This document shows positions 1-9,100 of a DNA stretch of 64,000 nt, in pieces; position 1 is the first letter of the stretch; each line of letters begins with the position of its first letter. The notes under the pieces are model-generated. The model had not been told where the DNA came from, did no database searches, and saw only the letters and a program-made list of their open reading frames with translations. The DNA comes from JAJDYQ01 sp965214035. GTDB taxonomy: Bacteria > Pseudomonadota > Gammaproteobacteria > JAJDYQ01. The stretch lies in assembly GCA_965214035.1 (NCBI GenBank), contig OZ243932.1, positions 1,984,001-2,048,000 of the forward strand, read 5' to 3'. The position numbers and the translations under genes are program-made.

Positions 1-706
1 CGAGAATAACGGCCCGGTCCGAAAGTTTGAGGGCGGCAACGGCATTCTGCTCGACGATAATGGTGGTCATGCCCAGTTCGCGGATACTTTCGAGAATACG
101 CTCAATCTCCTGCACAATAACCGGTGCCAGTCCTTCGTAAGGCTCATCGAGAAGCAGCAGTTTTACATCACGGGACAGCGCACGGGCAACCGCCAGCATC
201 TGCTGCTCACCACCTGACAGGGTCACTGCTTCCTGTTTGCGACGCTCGGCCAGACGGGGAAAATGTTCATAGATGTGTTCTCTGGTCCAGCCAACCGGTT
301 CGGCAATCTGCGCCAGTTCCAGACTCTGCTCAACACTCAAACCGGGAATAATACGGCGATCTTCCTGCACAAGGGCAACGCCGTTTTGTGCAGCCCTGAA
401 CGATTTCATACTATGAACGGGCTGATGGTCCAGCCAGATTTCACCATGATGTAATTGCGGTGTATCGGTGCGACTGATGGAGCGAAGCGTGGAAGTTTTA
501 CCGGCACCATTACGCCCCAGCAATGCCAGAATTTCACCTTCCCGCACATCAAAACTGACACCCTGTACAATGTAGCTTTCACCATAATAAGAATGTAAGT
601 CCCGTGCCGAAAAATAGGCCGGGGCATTACCCATAGAAGCAATATGGGACTTGCGACTGATATCGACAGCGCTGATATCACCGACAACATGTTCCTTTTC
701 GCTCAT
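1..706 (-). CDS. HAAT-family ABC transporter ATP-binding protein (LivF/UrtE type), 3' end cut by window
   Basis: Second ATPase of the amino-acid/amide (HAAT) ABC importer encoded by this operon; it would hydrolyse ATP at the inner membrane together with the neighbouring ATPase. I read the frame by hand from an ATG at 704-706: 235 residues are present before the window ends. Visible motifs are a Walker A GRNGAGKT at about residues 64-71, a Q-loop region (VQEDRRI), the signature LSGGEQQ, Walker B LLLLDEP followed by YEGLAP, and the H-loop region written IIVEQN, as is typical of LivF/UrtE proteins. An N-terminal extension of about 30 residues precedes the ABC domain and is longer than usual for LivF. 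Its ATG overlaps the stop of the upstream ATPase gene (ATGA), so translation is probably coupled. The C-terminus lies outside the window. The substrate cannot be told from this subunit. Confidence 0.93.
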   Translation of the reverse strand, partial: MSEKEHVVGDISAVDISRKSHIASMGNAPAYFSARDLHSYYGESYIVQGVSFDVREGEILALLGRNGAGKTSTLRSISRTDTPQLHHGEIWLDHQPVHSMKSFRAAQNGVALVQEDRRIIPGLSVEQSLELAQIAEPVGWTREHIYEHFPRLAERRKQEAVTLSGGEQQMLAVARALSRDVKLLLLDEPYEGLAPVIVQEIERILESIRELGMTTIIVEQNAVAALKLSDRAVIL

Positions 707-1479
707 ATCTCGGCACTCCCGAGATAAGCCTCACGGACTCCTGGATGCCCTTTAATGGCCTCCGGCTCATCCTCGGCAATAATAGCCCCCTGTGCCAGCA
801 CGCTGATACGGTCAGCCAGGCTGAACACCACATGCATATCATGTTCAATAATAATTCTGGTCATACCGTCTTCCCTGATATCCTTCAGCAGTTCAATTGT
901 GCGGTTGGTATCGTGGCGCGCCATACCGGCCGTGGGTTCATCAAGCAGCAGCAGTTTCGGATGTTGAATCAAACACATCGCCAGCTCCAGACGGCGCTTG
1001 TCGCCGCGTGACAGGCTGCCGGCGCGAACCTCTGCACTGTCAGACAAACTGAGGTTATCGAGATAACTCATGGCTTCATCTTTCAGCTTTTTTTCATCCC
1101 GCAGCCATTTGAACAGATTAAACCTGAAAAAACCGTCGCGTTTTGCAAATGCCGGGATCATCACATTATGCAGCAATGACAATTCCGGGAAGATCTCCGG
1201 GGTCTGGAATACACGCGACACCCCAATCTGGTTAATGCCATGCGGTGTAATACCATGGGCAAGGTCACGTCCGGCAAAGATAATGGAGCCACTATCCGGG
1301 ACGAGTTTAGCAATACAGGTATTCAGCAATGTTGACTTGCCGGCACCGTTAGGCCCGATAATGGCATGCGTACTGCCCTCTTTCACCTTCAGATTGATAT
1401 TGGAAAGTGCCTTGAGGCCGCCAAAGGTTTTATTGACTCCGATAATTTCGAGTATATAGCTGTCATCGTTATCAGACAT
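703..1479 (-). CDS. HAAT-family ABC transporter ATP-binding protein (LivG type)
   Basis: A 258-residue ATPase of the same importer. Motifs seen: Walker A GPNGAGKST at residues 42-50, an ABC signature written SLSRGDKRR around 155-163 (a variant of LSGGQ), Walker B LLLLDEPTAG at about 176-185 and the switch histidine in IIIEHDM near 213. The length and the long insert between Walker A and the signature fit LivG/UrtD rather than LivF. The gene lies 3 bp downstream of the second permease gene and overlaps the next ATPase gene by 4 bp, so the transporter genes form one operon. The family normally energises uptake of branched-chain amino acids, amides or urea; which of these is carried here is not shown by the sequence. 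Confidence 0.94.
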   Translation of the reverse strand: MSDNDDSYILEIIGVNKTFGGLKALSNINLKVKEGSTHAIIGPNGAGKSTLLNTCIAKLVPDSGSIIFAGRDLAHGITPHGINQIGVSRVFQTPEIFPELSLLHNVMIPAFAKRDGFFRFNLFKWLRDEKKLKDEAMSYLDNLSLSDSAEVRAGSLSRGDKRRLELAMCLIQHPKLLLLDEPTAGMARHDTNRTIELLKDIREDGMTRIIIEHDMHVVFSLADRISVLAQGAIIAEDEPEAIKGHPGVREAYLGSAEI

Positions 1480-1482
1480 GAC

Positions 1483-2595
1483 TTACTCCTTTCTACGTCT
1501 GACCCAATTCGCCAGGCGCCTGATACCTTCCATAATGCCACCCGGCATAAAGATGATGACGATCATAAATAAAACGCCGAGGGTCAAATGCCAGCCTTCG
1601 CCGACAAACGGATGAACGACGGCCACCATAAAATTCTGCAAACCTGCGGGTAGAAAATCAAAGGTAGCCTGCAATACCGACTCATTGATTGCAGAAAAAA
1701 TATTTTCAAAATACTTAATCACCGCAGCGCCCAGCAGTGGTCCGACAAGAGTGCCCACACCACCGAGAATCGTCATCAACACAACCTCACCGGAAGCTGT
1801 CCACTGCATCCGCTCGGCACCGGCAAGGGGATCGACGATCACCATCAATGCGCCCGCGAGACCGGCGTACATACCGGAGATAATAAAGACCGTCAGCAGA
1901 TAGGGCTTCGGGTTATAGCCGGTGTATTCCATACGGGTCTGGTTTGACTTGATGGCCACCAGCTTCATGCCGAAGGGCGATCTGAAAACACGAAGAGCGA
2001 CATAAAAACCGACAATTAACATAGCCGCGCAAAAATAAAATCCGCTGTAACCGGTCATCTCGATACCAAAGAAACTGCCGATCGGAGAGCCCTCAATCTG
2101 CACACCGAAGGCGCTGTCAATAATGCGGGGATCGCTGCGCAACACCCTGAGACCAGTCTCACCGTTGGTAATTGGCGTCAGCACGGAATAAGCCAGGTTA
2201 TAACCCATCTGCGCAAATGCCAGGGTCAAAATGGCAAAATAGATACCCGTTCGTTTCAGGCTGACATAGCCGATGGCAGCCGCAAACAGACCCGAAAGCA
2301 ACAACGCAAAAATAACCGCTGGTATCGGATTCATGCTCAGCAGCTTAAACGACCATGCAGCAGTATAGGAACCGACACCCAGAAAAACAGCATGACCAAA
2401 AGACAGATAACCGGTCAGGCCAAACAACAGGTTAAAGCCAATGGCAAATAGTCCGAAAATAGCGAACTTCTGTAGCAGATCAGGGTAGCCAGCCCCGATC
2501 AGCTTGCCCCACAGCGGTGCGGTAAGTACCACAGCCACGAAAATAATCATGGCAAGATTATCCTTGCGAGCCGACGAAGGATTGATAGCATCCAT
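1483..2595 (-). CDS. HAAT-family ABC transporter permease (LivM type)
   Basis: A 370-residue integral membrane subunit. It begins with a short polar leader, then many hydrophobic segments. The block reading GYLSFGHAVFLGVGSY near residue 61 is the conserved LivM/LivH permease signature, and GGVGTLVGPLLGA near residue 280 is the second family hallmark (cytoplasmic coupling region and following helix). The C-terminus is basic (RRRKE), as expected for a cytoplasmic tail. It lies 13 bp downstream of the first permease gene and 3 bp upstream of the LivG-like ATPase gene. It should form the membrane channel as a heterodimer with the product of 2609-3610. It is a little longer than the usual LivM length owing to an enlarged loop between residues about 145 and 175. 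Confidence 0.94.
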   Translation of the reverse strand: MDAINPSSARKDNLAMIIFVAVVLTAPLWGKLIGAGYPDLLQKFAIFGLFAIGFNLLFGLTGYLSFGHAVFLGVGSYTAAWSFKLLSMNPIPAVIFALLLSGLFAAAIGYVSLKRTGIYFAILTLAFAQMGYNLAYSVLTPITNGETGLRVLRSDPRIIDSAFGVQIEGSPIGSFFGIEMTGYSGFYFCAAMLIVGFYVALRVFRSPFGMKLVAIKSNQTRMEYTGYNPKPYLLTVFIISGMYAGLAGALMVIVDPLAGAERMQWTASGEVVLMTILGGVGTLVGPLLGAAVIKYFENIFSAINESVLQATFDFLPAGLQNFMVAVVHPFVGEGWHLTLGVLFMIVIIFMPGGIMEGIRRLANWVRRRKE

Positions 2596-2608
2596 TTTTT
2601 AGCCTCCT

Positions 2609-3610
2609 TTAATCCTTGCCCATGAGGCCTCTGGGTCTGACAAGCAGAACGACAACGGCGATCAGATAGATAATGATTTGATCGATGCCCGGAAAAATCG
2701 ACTTGACTTCATTCATTGAGGCAAAAGATTGCAGGATGCCCAGCAGGAACCCGGCGGCGACGGCCCCGGCCAGCGAACCCATGCCGCCGACCACCACCAC
2801 CACAAAGGACAGCACCAGAAAATCCATACCCATGTGATAGTCCGGTGGCAGTATAGGCGTGTACATCGTACCGGCCAGCCCGGCCACCACGGCAGCCAGA
2901 GCGAATACAATCGTAAACCGGCGTTCGATATTGATACCCAGCAGCCCAACCGTTTCACGGTCGTGCATACCGGCCCGCACCACCATGCCGAAAGTGGTGT
3001 AATGCAGAAAGGCAAACACTGCGCCGATAACGGTCAACGCAAAAGACAGATAAATCAGGCGCCACCAGGGATAGACCAGATCAGCACCGAGGCCCAGCCA
3101 GGAACCGACCGGCGCGCTCCCGGCGACTGCTTCCGGGGCAGGTGTAGGGATCGGATTCGCGCCATAATTAGCCTTGACGATCTCCTGAATCACAATCGCC
3201 AGGCCAAACGTCACAAGAATCTGATCGGCGTCTTCGCGTTTATAAAAGAATCGAATCAGCCCGCGCTCCATGGCGAGGCCGATCAACAACATGACCGGGA
3301 TGGCCACGAAAATGGATATCGGCACCGCATAATCAATAATCATGGCACCGGTATCGCCCCACCATATTTCCAGATAGGGGGTTTCCTTATAGGCATCAAA
3401 GAAAGTGATGCTTTCGTCCTTTACCTTTCTGGAGATGGTCAGGATATTCTGCACCGTCACGGATACGAAGGCACCCAGCATAAACAGGGCACCGTGCGCA
3501 AAATTGACGACTCCCAGGGTACCAAACACCAGAGTAAGGCCGAGGGCGATCAGGGCATAGGCCCCCCCCTTATCCAGGCCGTTTAGAAGCTGTATCAGGA
3601 TCGCATCCAT
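2609..3610 (-). CDS. HAAT-family ABC transporter permease (LivH type)
   Basis: A 333-residue membrane permease. The N-terminal block GLTLVFGTLGVVNFAHGALF (about residues 23-42) is the classic LivH/UrtB signature, and VVVGGMGSLAGAV near residue 272 is the partner motif towards the C-terminus. A soluble loop (about residues 55-90) separates early helices and is longer than in Escherichia coli LivH. The 5' end contains a run of eight G residues on the coding strand (plus-strand C8 at 3562-3569) encoding Lys-Gly-Gly; it is in frame here. The gene follows the binding-protein gene after 69 bp and precedes the LivM-type permease gene by 13 bp. Substrate unknown; family role is import of hydrophobic or short-chain amino acids, amides or urea. 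Confidence 0.94.
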   Translation of the reverse strand: MDAILIQLLNGLDKGGAYALIALGLTLVFGTLGVVNFAHGALFMLGAFVSVTVQNILTISRKVKDESITFFDAYKETPYLEIWWGDTGAMIIDYAVPISIFVAIPVMLLIGLAMERGLIRFFYKREDADQILVTFGLAIVIQEIVKANYGANPIPTPAPEAVAGSAPVGSWLGLGADLVYPWWRLIYLSFALTVIGAVFAFLHYTTFGMVVRAGMHDRETVGLLGINIERRFTIVFALAAVVAGLAGTMYTPILPPDYHMGMDFLVLSFVVVVVGGMGSLAGAVAAGFLLGILQSFASMNEVKSIFPGIDQIIIYLIAVVVLLVRPRGLMGKD

Positions 3611-3679
3611 GGCACTTGTTCAGATCATTTCAGGCATCGCCCACCGGTCGCCATCTGCGACCGATGGGTTTGCCCCGGA

Positions 3680-5032
3680 TCAGGCCGCCTGACAGGAACC
3701 AAGGTTACCGGAATAACCGTCCATGGTCGGAGAATACTCAACCTTGGAGCGTGGAGTGACCTCCACAACCTTCAACAGATCAAACTGCGAAGCAGGCTGC
3801 TCGTTACCCCTCACAACCAGCACATCCTTAAAGCACTGATGATCCTCCTGGCGATACTCAACCGGGCCGTTGCCCATGCCATCAAACTTATGGCCCTCCA
3901 GCGCCTCGATGACGCCGCACGGATCAAACGTACCGGCACGCTGACAGGCATCCGCATACAGCAACGCCTGAACGTAGCAGGTATGGGCTGCCTGCGAGGG
4001 AGGGAAACCGTACTCGGCACCGAAAGACTTGACAAACGCCTCGGAACCAGCGTCCTTAAGAGACCAGTTCCAGTTGGTTGAACCGTAAATACCCTTGATA
4101 TTATCGCCGGCACCCTGCGCCATCAAACGCGAGAACAAAGGCACAACGATCTGAAAATCCTGACCATTCACCTGCTTGTCACGCAGACCAAACTGCACTG
4201 ACTGGGTCAGCGAGTTCACCATATCCTTGCCGTAGTGGTTCAGAACCAGCACATCGGCACCGGAGTTGAGCACCGGAGTGATGTACTGTGAAAAATCACC
4301 CGCGCCGAGAGGGGTACGGACGGCATCACCTGTCTTCCAGCCCAACGCCTCGGTATATTTCTTGATGGAACCCTCCTGTGACCAGCCCCAGGTATAATCC
4401 GCAGTCAGGTGATAGGCCACGCGATCATTGCCAAACTCCTTTTCCAGAATCGGAGCCAGAGCGGCACCGGACATTTCCGTATTAAAAAAGTGACGGAAAC
4501 CATACTTGCGGCGGTCCTTGCCCGTCGTATCGTTGGAATGAGTCAGACCCGCCATAAAGATGATGCCCTGCTCATGGCACAATGACTGCACGGCGATCGC
4601 CACACCGGAAGATGAACCACCGGTAATCATAATGGCCCCATCCTTCTCGATCATGCGCTTTGCAGAAGCACGCGCCGCATCGGACTTGGTCTGGGTATCA
4701 CCGGTCACAAAATCGACCTTTTTACCATTGACACCGTTACCTTTCAGCGAAGCAGGCTGCATGGTATTGAGCATACCGCCGTCGCCCTCGCCATTGATAT
4801 GCTTTACCGCCAGCCTGTAGGCACGCAACTCATCAGCGCCCTCGTCGGCATAGGCACCGGTCTGAGGGACATTAAAGCCAAAAGTTACCGTGCTGCCCTT
4901 GGGCGCATTGGTATAGGCATAAGCGTTGTTCACAAAAAATACCGGCGCACTTGCCGCCATGGCACCTGCCACCGAAGTTTTCAGAAAACCCCGGCGCGAC
5001 AGCGCACTAAAATTTTTGATATCGTCAGACAT
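3680..5032 (-). CDS. Periplasmic substrate-binding protein of HAAT ABC transporter, Tat signal peptide
   Basis: A 450-residue periplasmic binding protein (Peripla_BP_6 type). The start at 5032 (MSDDIKNFSAL) is chosen because an AGGAGG ribosome binding site lies 9 nt upstream; the open frame runs further upstream but without family features. The N-terminus carries a textbook twin-arginine motif, SRRGFLK, at about residues 11-17, followed by a hydrophobic stretch and an AYA-type cleavage site, so the protein is probably exported folded by the TatABC system, also encoded in this window. The mature part shows the two-lobe family pattern (GAYADEG near the start, MITGGSSSG, and a TWGWSQEG region). 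Four or more cysteines sit in the C-terminal half, which is unusual for LivJ. It is the first gene of the transporter operon. Ligand not determinable. Confidence 0.9.
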   Translation of the reverse strand: MSDDIKNFSALSRRGFLKTSVAGAMAASAPVFFVNNAYAYTNAPKGSTVTFGFNVPQTGAYADEGADELRAYRLAVKHINGEGDGGMLNTMQPASLKGNGVNGKKVDFVTGDTQTKSDAARASAKRMIEKDGAIMITGGSSSGVAIAVQSLCHEQGIIFMAGLTHSNDTTGKDRRKYGFRHFFNTEMSGAALAPILEKEFGNDRVAYHLTADYTWGWSQEGSIKKYTEALGWKTGDAVRTPLGAGDFSQYITPVLNSGADVLVLNHYGKDMVNSLTQSVQFGLRDKQVNGQDFQIVVPLFSRLMAQGAGDNIKGIYGSTNWNWSLKDAGSEAFVKSFGAEYGFPPSQAAHTCYVQALLYADACQRAGTFDPCGVIEALEGHKFDGMGNGPVEYRQEDHQCFKDVLVVRGNEQPASQFDLLKVVEVTPRSKVEYSPTMDGYSGNLGSCQAA

Positions 5033-5187
5033 GACCATCCACCTCCTCGTGGTAATAAAATTGCTCACAGGGAAAGCCAGTCTCCGGTGCCACACCTGCA
5101 CAGCAAGGGACATCGCCACCCTGAACCCGTCAATCTGTCTGCATCTGGCAGATAAACTGACACAATGATGACCATGCCGACTCAAAA

Positions 5188-5227
5188 CTGCCTGCACAAT
5201 TAGACTTTCGTCTAATTGTGCAGGCAG
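5188..5227. promoter_or_regulatory. Perfect 18-bp inverted repeat in the divergent intergenic region
   Basis: Bases 5188-5205 and 5210-5227 are exact reverse complements separated by TTTC; the right arm starts GTCTAATTGTGCAGG. No long T-run follows on either strand, so a simple intrinsic terminator is less likely than an operator or a structured leader. It sits between the divergent binding-protein gene (start 5032) and the response-regulator gene (start 5321), about 155 and 93 bp from the respective start codons, where it could be bound by a regulator of both. Confidence 0.6.
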
Positions 5228-5320
5228 AATGGAATTAAAATAATCTCCCGACAGGCTGTATAAGCCGGCCGACCTGTTTTCAAGCCCCGCACCTCCCGGA
5301 GACATGGAGTAATCACAGCA

Positions 5321-5992
5321 ATGGCTATCAATATTCTGGTTGCAGATGACCACCCGCTATTCCGGGAGGCCATTGTGCATTTGTTAAAAAGGTCGGTGAC
5401 GGATGTAATAACGCATGAAACCAATAGTCTGAAAGAACTGAAAGCCATACTATCGACCGGCAACCATATCAGCCTGCTGTTGCTTGATCTCAAGCTCAGC
5501 GACACCGACAGTATTGACGGGCTCCTATATATAAAGAAAGCCTACCCTGCCCTGCCCGTTATCGTGATATCCGCCTATGATGACCAGTCAGTTATTCTGG
5601 ACTCCCTGCGTTACGGGGCCAGTGGCTTTATTCCCAAGCATTCCGGCATGGATGACATCGCGGCGGCCATCCACGCTGTACTTGACGGAGACATCTGGTT
5701 TCCGGGGTCTGTTGATATGGACATGTCGGACCCGCAGCCCGCCGACAAACCCGACTTTGCTGATTTGACGACCACACAACTAAAAGTCCTGACACTACTG
5801 CGCGATGGCAAGCCGAGCAAGGAAATGGCAGACATCATGTTCGTTACCGAAGCGACTATCAAGGCGCATCTGACCGAAATATACCGCAAACTGCATGTCC
5901 ATAATCGCACCCAGGCCGTTGTCATGGCCAAACAACTGGAACTGCCCAGAACAGGCATATCTCCACCGCAGGACACGGACAACACCCCCTGA
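5321..5992 (+). CDS. LuxR/NarL-family response regulator (REC plus HTH)
   Basis: A 223-residue two-component response regulator. The receiver domain (about residues 1-120) has the acidic pair DD at 9-10, the phospho-acceptor Asp at about 56 in LLLLDLKLSD, a Ser/Ala switch in VISAYDD and the conserved Lys in FIPKHS. The C-terminal LuxR-type helix-turn-helix (about 145-205) reads LTTTQLKVLTLLRDGKPSKE then ATIKAHLTEIYRKL. GGAG 11 nt upstream of the ATG supports the start. No histidine kinase gene is in the window, so its partner is elsewhere. It is transcribed divergently from the ABC importer, with the palindrome at 5188-5227 between them, so it may regulate the importer; that link is inference from position only. 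Confidence 0.93.
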   Translation: MAINILVADDHPLFREAIVHLLKRSVTDVITHETNSLKELKAILSTGNHISLLLLDLKLSDTDSIDGLLYIKKAYPALPVIVISAYDDQSVILDSLRYGASGFIPKHSGMDDIAAAIHAVLDGDIWFPGSVDMDMSDPQPADKPDFADLTTTQLKVLTLLRDGKPSKEMADIMFVTEATIKAHLTEIYRKLHVHNRTQAVVMAKQLELPRTGISPPQDTDNTP

Positions 5993-6049
5993 ATGACAGG
6001 GTGAGCCGCCCATGTCCGAATCATGTCAGGCATGGAGGGTTGGGGCCAT

Positions 6050-6092
6050 AAAAAAGCGGGGCCGGTGACAATACGGATGGATCCGGCCCCGC
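6050..6092 (-). terminator. Rho-independent terminator of the giant autotransporter gene
   Basis: On the minus strand a 10-bp GC-only stem (6083-6092 pairing with 6056-6065) is followed by six T residues (A6 at 6050-6055 on the plus strand). It lies 35 bp past the stop codon of the giant gene ending at 6127. It lacks a T-run on the plus strand, so it would not stop transcription from the response regulator. Confidence 0.85.
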
Positions 6093-6126
6093 AACAGCCG
6101 GCAGGGAGATGCCGGCTACGGAAATC

Positions 6127-9100
6127 CTACCAATTCAGCTTCCACTGTGCGCCGACGCTGTGGCGCGGGTTATTGTCATCCTGTTCGCGGCGGATGGCCT
6201 TGATATCCAGCTTCGACTTCAGGCCAGCCGGGTTCGACAACAGACGCCAGCCGAGGGTCAGATCACGCTTGGCATCGGATGCCGACAGGCTCGCATAGGG
6301 GATGCCAGTGGCATCGTCTGTCAGGGCAAAGCCCCACTCGCCTTTCAGCGTCCAACGGCTTGATACATCGGCGGTTTGAGAGTTGTCCTCCTCCAGCGCA
6401 TCCGTCAATGAATCCGATAACAACCGATCCAGACCACTGGCCGCCGGTGCATTGCCGTACTCATGGCGCAGGCTGAACGACGGGCCATAGGCCGAGTTTG
6501 GCCACGCCTCGTAGCGCAGTGAGCCGGACAGACCCCACTCCTCACGCTCGGCAGCCTCATGCTCCAGCAGATAGCGACCGCGTATATCCACCGTCAAACC
6601 CTTGGCCGGTGTCTGCCAGCTCAGGCCGCCGCCCAGCTCCAGACCAAAGCCTGCGCTGGTATCGCCGCCATCATAACGCAGACCCAGCTCCAGTTCCGGT
6701 GTCAGACGCACACCGTCCTCTTCCGGTAACTGCCAAGACCAGGCCAGACCCATGCGGAAACGCTGCGTATCCGCCTCGGTGCCCGCCATGACGCGGGAAT
6801 CATCCGCCTCAATACGCGCCAGTGTCAGGCCCGAAATCAGCTCCAGGGTCAAACCGCCCTGTTCCACCGGACGCTCCAGCAGCGTACCGCGCAGACCGGC
6901 GGTGGCCGATAACTGCACCAGATTGTGCTTCGATTCCATACCGGTTGAAGTCTGCTTCAGGTCGCCCCGCCCATAGCTGGCCGCTCCCCACAGTTGCAGG
7001 CGTTCGCTCAGGTCGTAGCGCAGATACGGCAGCATGGAAACCAGCATACCGGACAACTCGCCTTCGTCCGATGCACCCTGCCATTCGCCATCGCTGTCGC
7101 TGTAGGCCAGTGCCAGACCGACCAGCGTCTGACCGTTGTCGCGGTCAATGCCCAGCATGGCCGTGGTGACCTCGCCGTCTATCGAAGTACCCGCTTCTTC
7201 ACCGTCTTTGTACTTCGTATAGGCCGCCTGACCCCAGATGGAGGTGCCGTCCTGATCCGTGAATGTGAAATGACTACCACGCAGCAACGACGGCAGCAGC
7301 TTCGGCAGTGACAGGGTGCGTGACAGCTTGCGCGGACGATCCGACGAACCGGCACCCAACTGCTCAATACCCATCGCACTGGCATCCGGGCTGCCACGGC
7401 TGGACAACAGATGCGCCGCATTGAATGACTGACCGCGCGGCAGACCGTTCAGATTGCCCGACAGACCCGGCTGACTCGATGCTGTGAATCGGTAATCCAG
7501 ACCACCCAGCATGTGCTCGACGGCCGTCAGACCAAAGCGCGGCAGCCACATCTGCTGTGCGGCCTGCATGGCCGTCATGTCGGCCGATTCATCGTCATCG
7601 GCAATCTCAACCGGCAGGGTGGCCGGATCGTAGCCGGCATCCGCCGTATGCGTCAGTATCATCCGATTGGCATCACTGTCGGCGTCGTCTCTGGCCATCA
7701 CCGTCACCGTCTGTGCCTGATTCCAGTTGGTCGGCGTAAAGAGCAGGCTGTCACCGCCGGTCACCCGCAGGCGGGTCGCATCCCCGGAAGATACTCTCAC
7801 CGTCACATCCGCCATCGGACGCAGCGCCAGACGCACCGTGTAGCTCGCGGTATCATTTTCTTCCATATCCAGGCTGCTCTCTGAGAGCACCAAACCCCGT
7901 GTGCTGTCCAGAATGCCCACCGATAACCGTTCCGCCGAGGCAGTCCCGTATCCACCACCGGACGCCGTGTGCGTCAGGGTGATCAACGCCTCATCCTCGC
8001 TGTCATCGTCGGCAATGGCTGACAGTGTGACCACCTGTCCCTCATTCCAGTTGGACTGCGTGAAGGTCAGCTCAGTGCCGCTATCCACTCTCAGATCACC
8101 GGATTGACCGGTAATCATCACCGTGACATCGGCACTCGGCTCGGTGGCCAGGGTGACCGTGTAGGTCGCACTGCCCTGCTCGGTCACGCTCAGGGTATTG
8201 ACACCCACAATCAGGCGCGGTGCATCGGTGTCGGTCATCGTCACCGTCACGTCTTCCGTGACCTCCTCGCCGTAGCCGGCATCCGCCGTATGAACCAGTG
8301 TCACGGCAGCCTCATTCACGCTGTTGCTGTCCGTGCCGGCGCTCAGGGTAATCGTCTGTGCCTGATTCCAGTTATCCTGTGTAAAGGTCAGCTCAAGCGG
8401 CTGCGGCGCCAGCGCGGTGCCGTCATAACCGCTCAGTGCGACCGTCACCGTGCCGGCCGGCTCAGCCGATAGTTGCAGTGTATAAGTCGTACTGCCCCCT
8501 TCATCCAGCTCAATCTCCGTGCTTGAAAACTGCAACTGCGGCGAACTGTCGGTGATGATCACCTCCAGATCGGCCGTGACGGAATCATAGCCGGCATCGG
8601 CGGTATGGGTCAGCGTCACCTGATCCGTCACGGTGTTACTGTCCGTGACCGCCATCAGCGTGACGGTCTGCGGGTTACCCCAGTTCTGTGAGGTAAAGGT
8701 CAGGGTGGTGTCATCGGCCTCCAGTTCGGCATTCGTGCCGGTGAGGGTCACCATGACATCGGCGCTCGGTGCGACTGCCAGGCTGACTCGGTAGCTGGCA
8801 CTGTCGCCTTCAATGAGGGTCAAGCGGGTCGGGGTCAACACAATAGCCGGCTGTTCCTGAATCGTAAATTCGTCCAGATTGGTCGTGCCGGAGGCACCGC
8901 CGCCCAGGTTGGTGCCGGAACTGCTGTCCAGTGTGCCCAGAGCAATGCGCACCGTTTCGCCGCCGGTCTCGACCATGGCATCCGTTTGTGCCATCAGGGT
9001 CAGGGTGGCCACCTCACCACCGGCGCTGAAGGTCACGCTGCCACCGGCCAGATCGCTGTAATCCACGCCATTGGCCGCCGTGCCGGTCAATGTGTAGTCG

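Noticed and set aside
2729..3586. Plus-strand open frame of 285 codons opposite the LivH-type permease gene
   Set aside because: Gln/His-rich shadow of a hydrophobic membrane protein; the minus-strand permease signatures are unambiguous.
1..5032. Assigning the importer as urea transporter UrtABCDE
   Set aside because: Gene order fits, but branched-chain amino-acid and amide importers share it; no urease genes are in view and the binding protein does not show motifs I can tie to urea.
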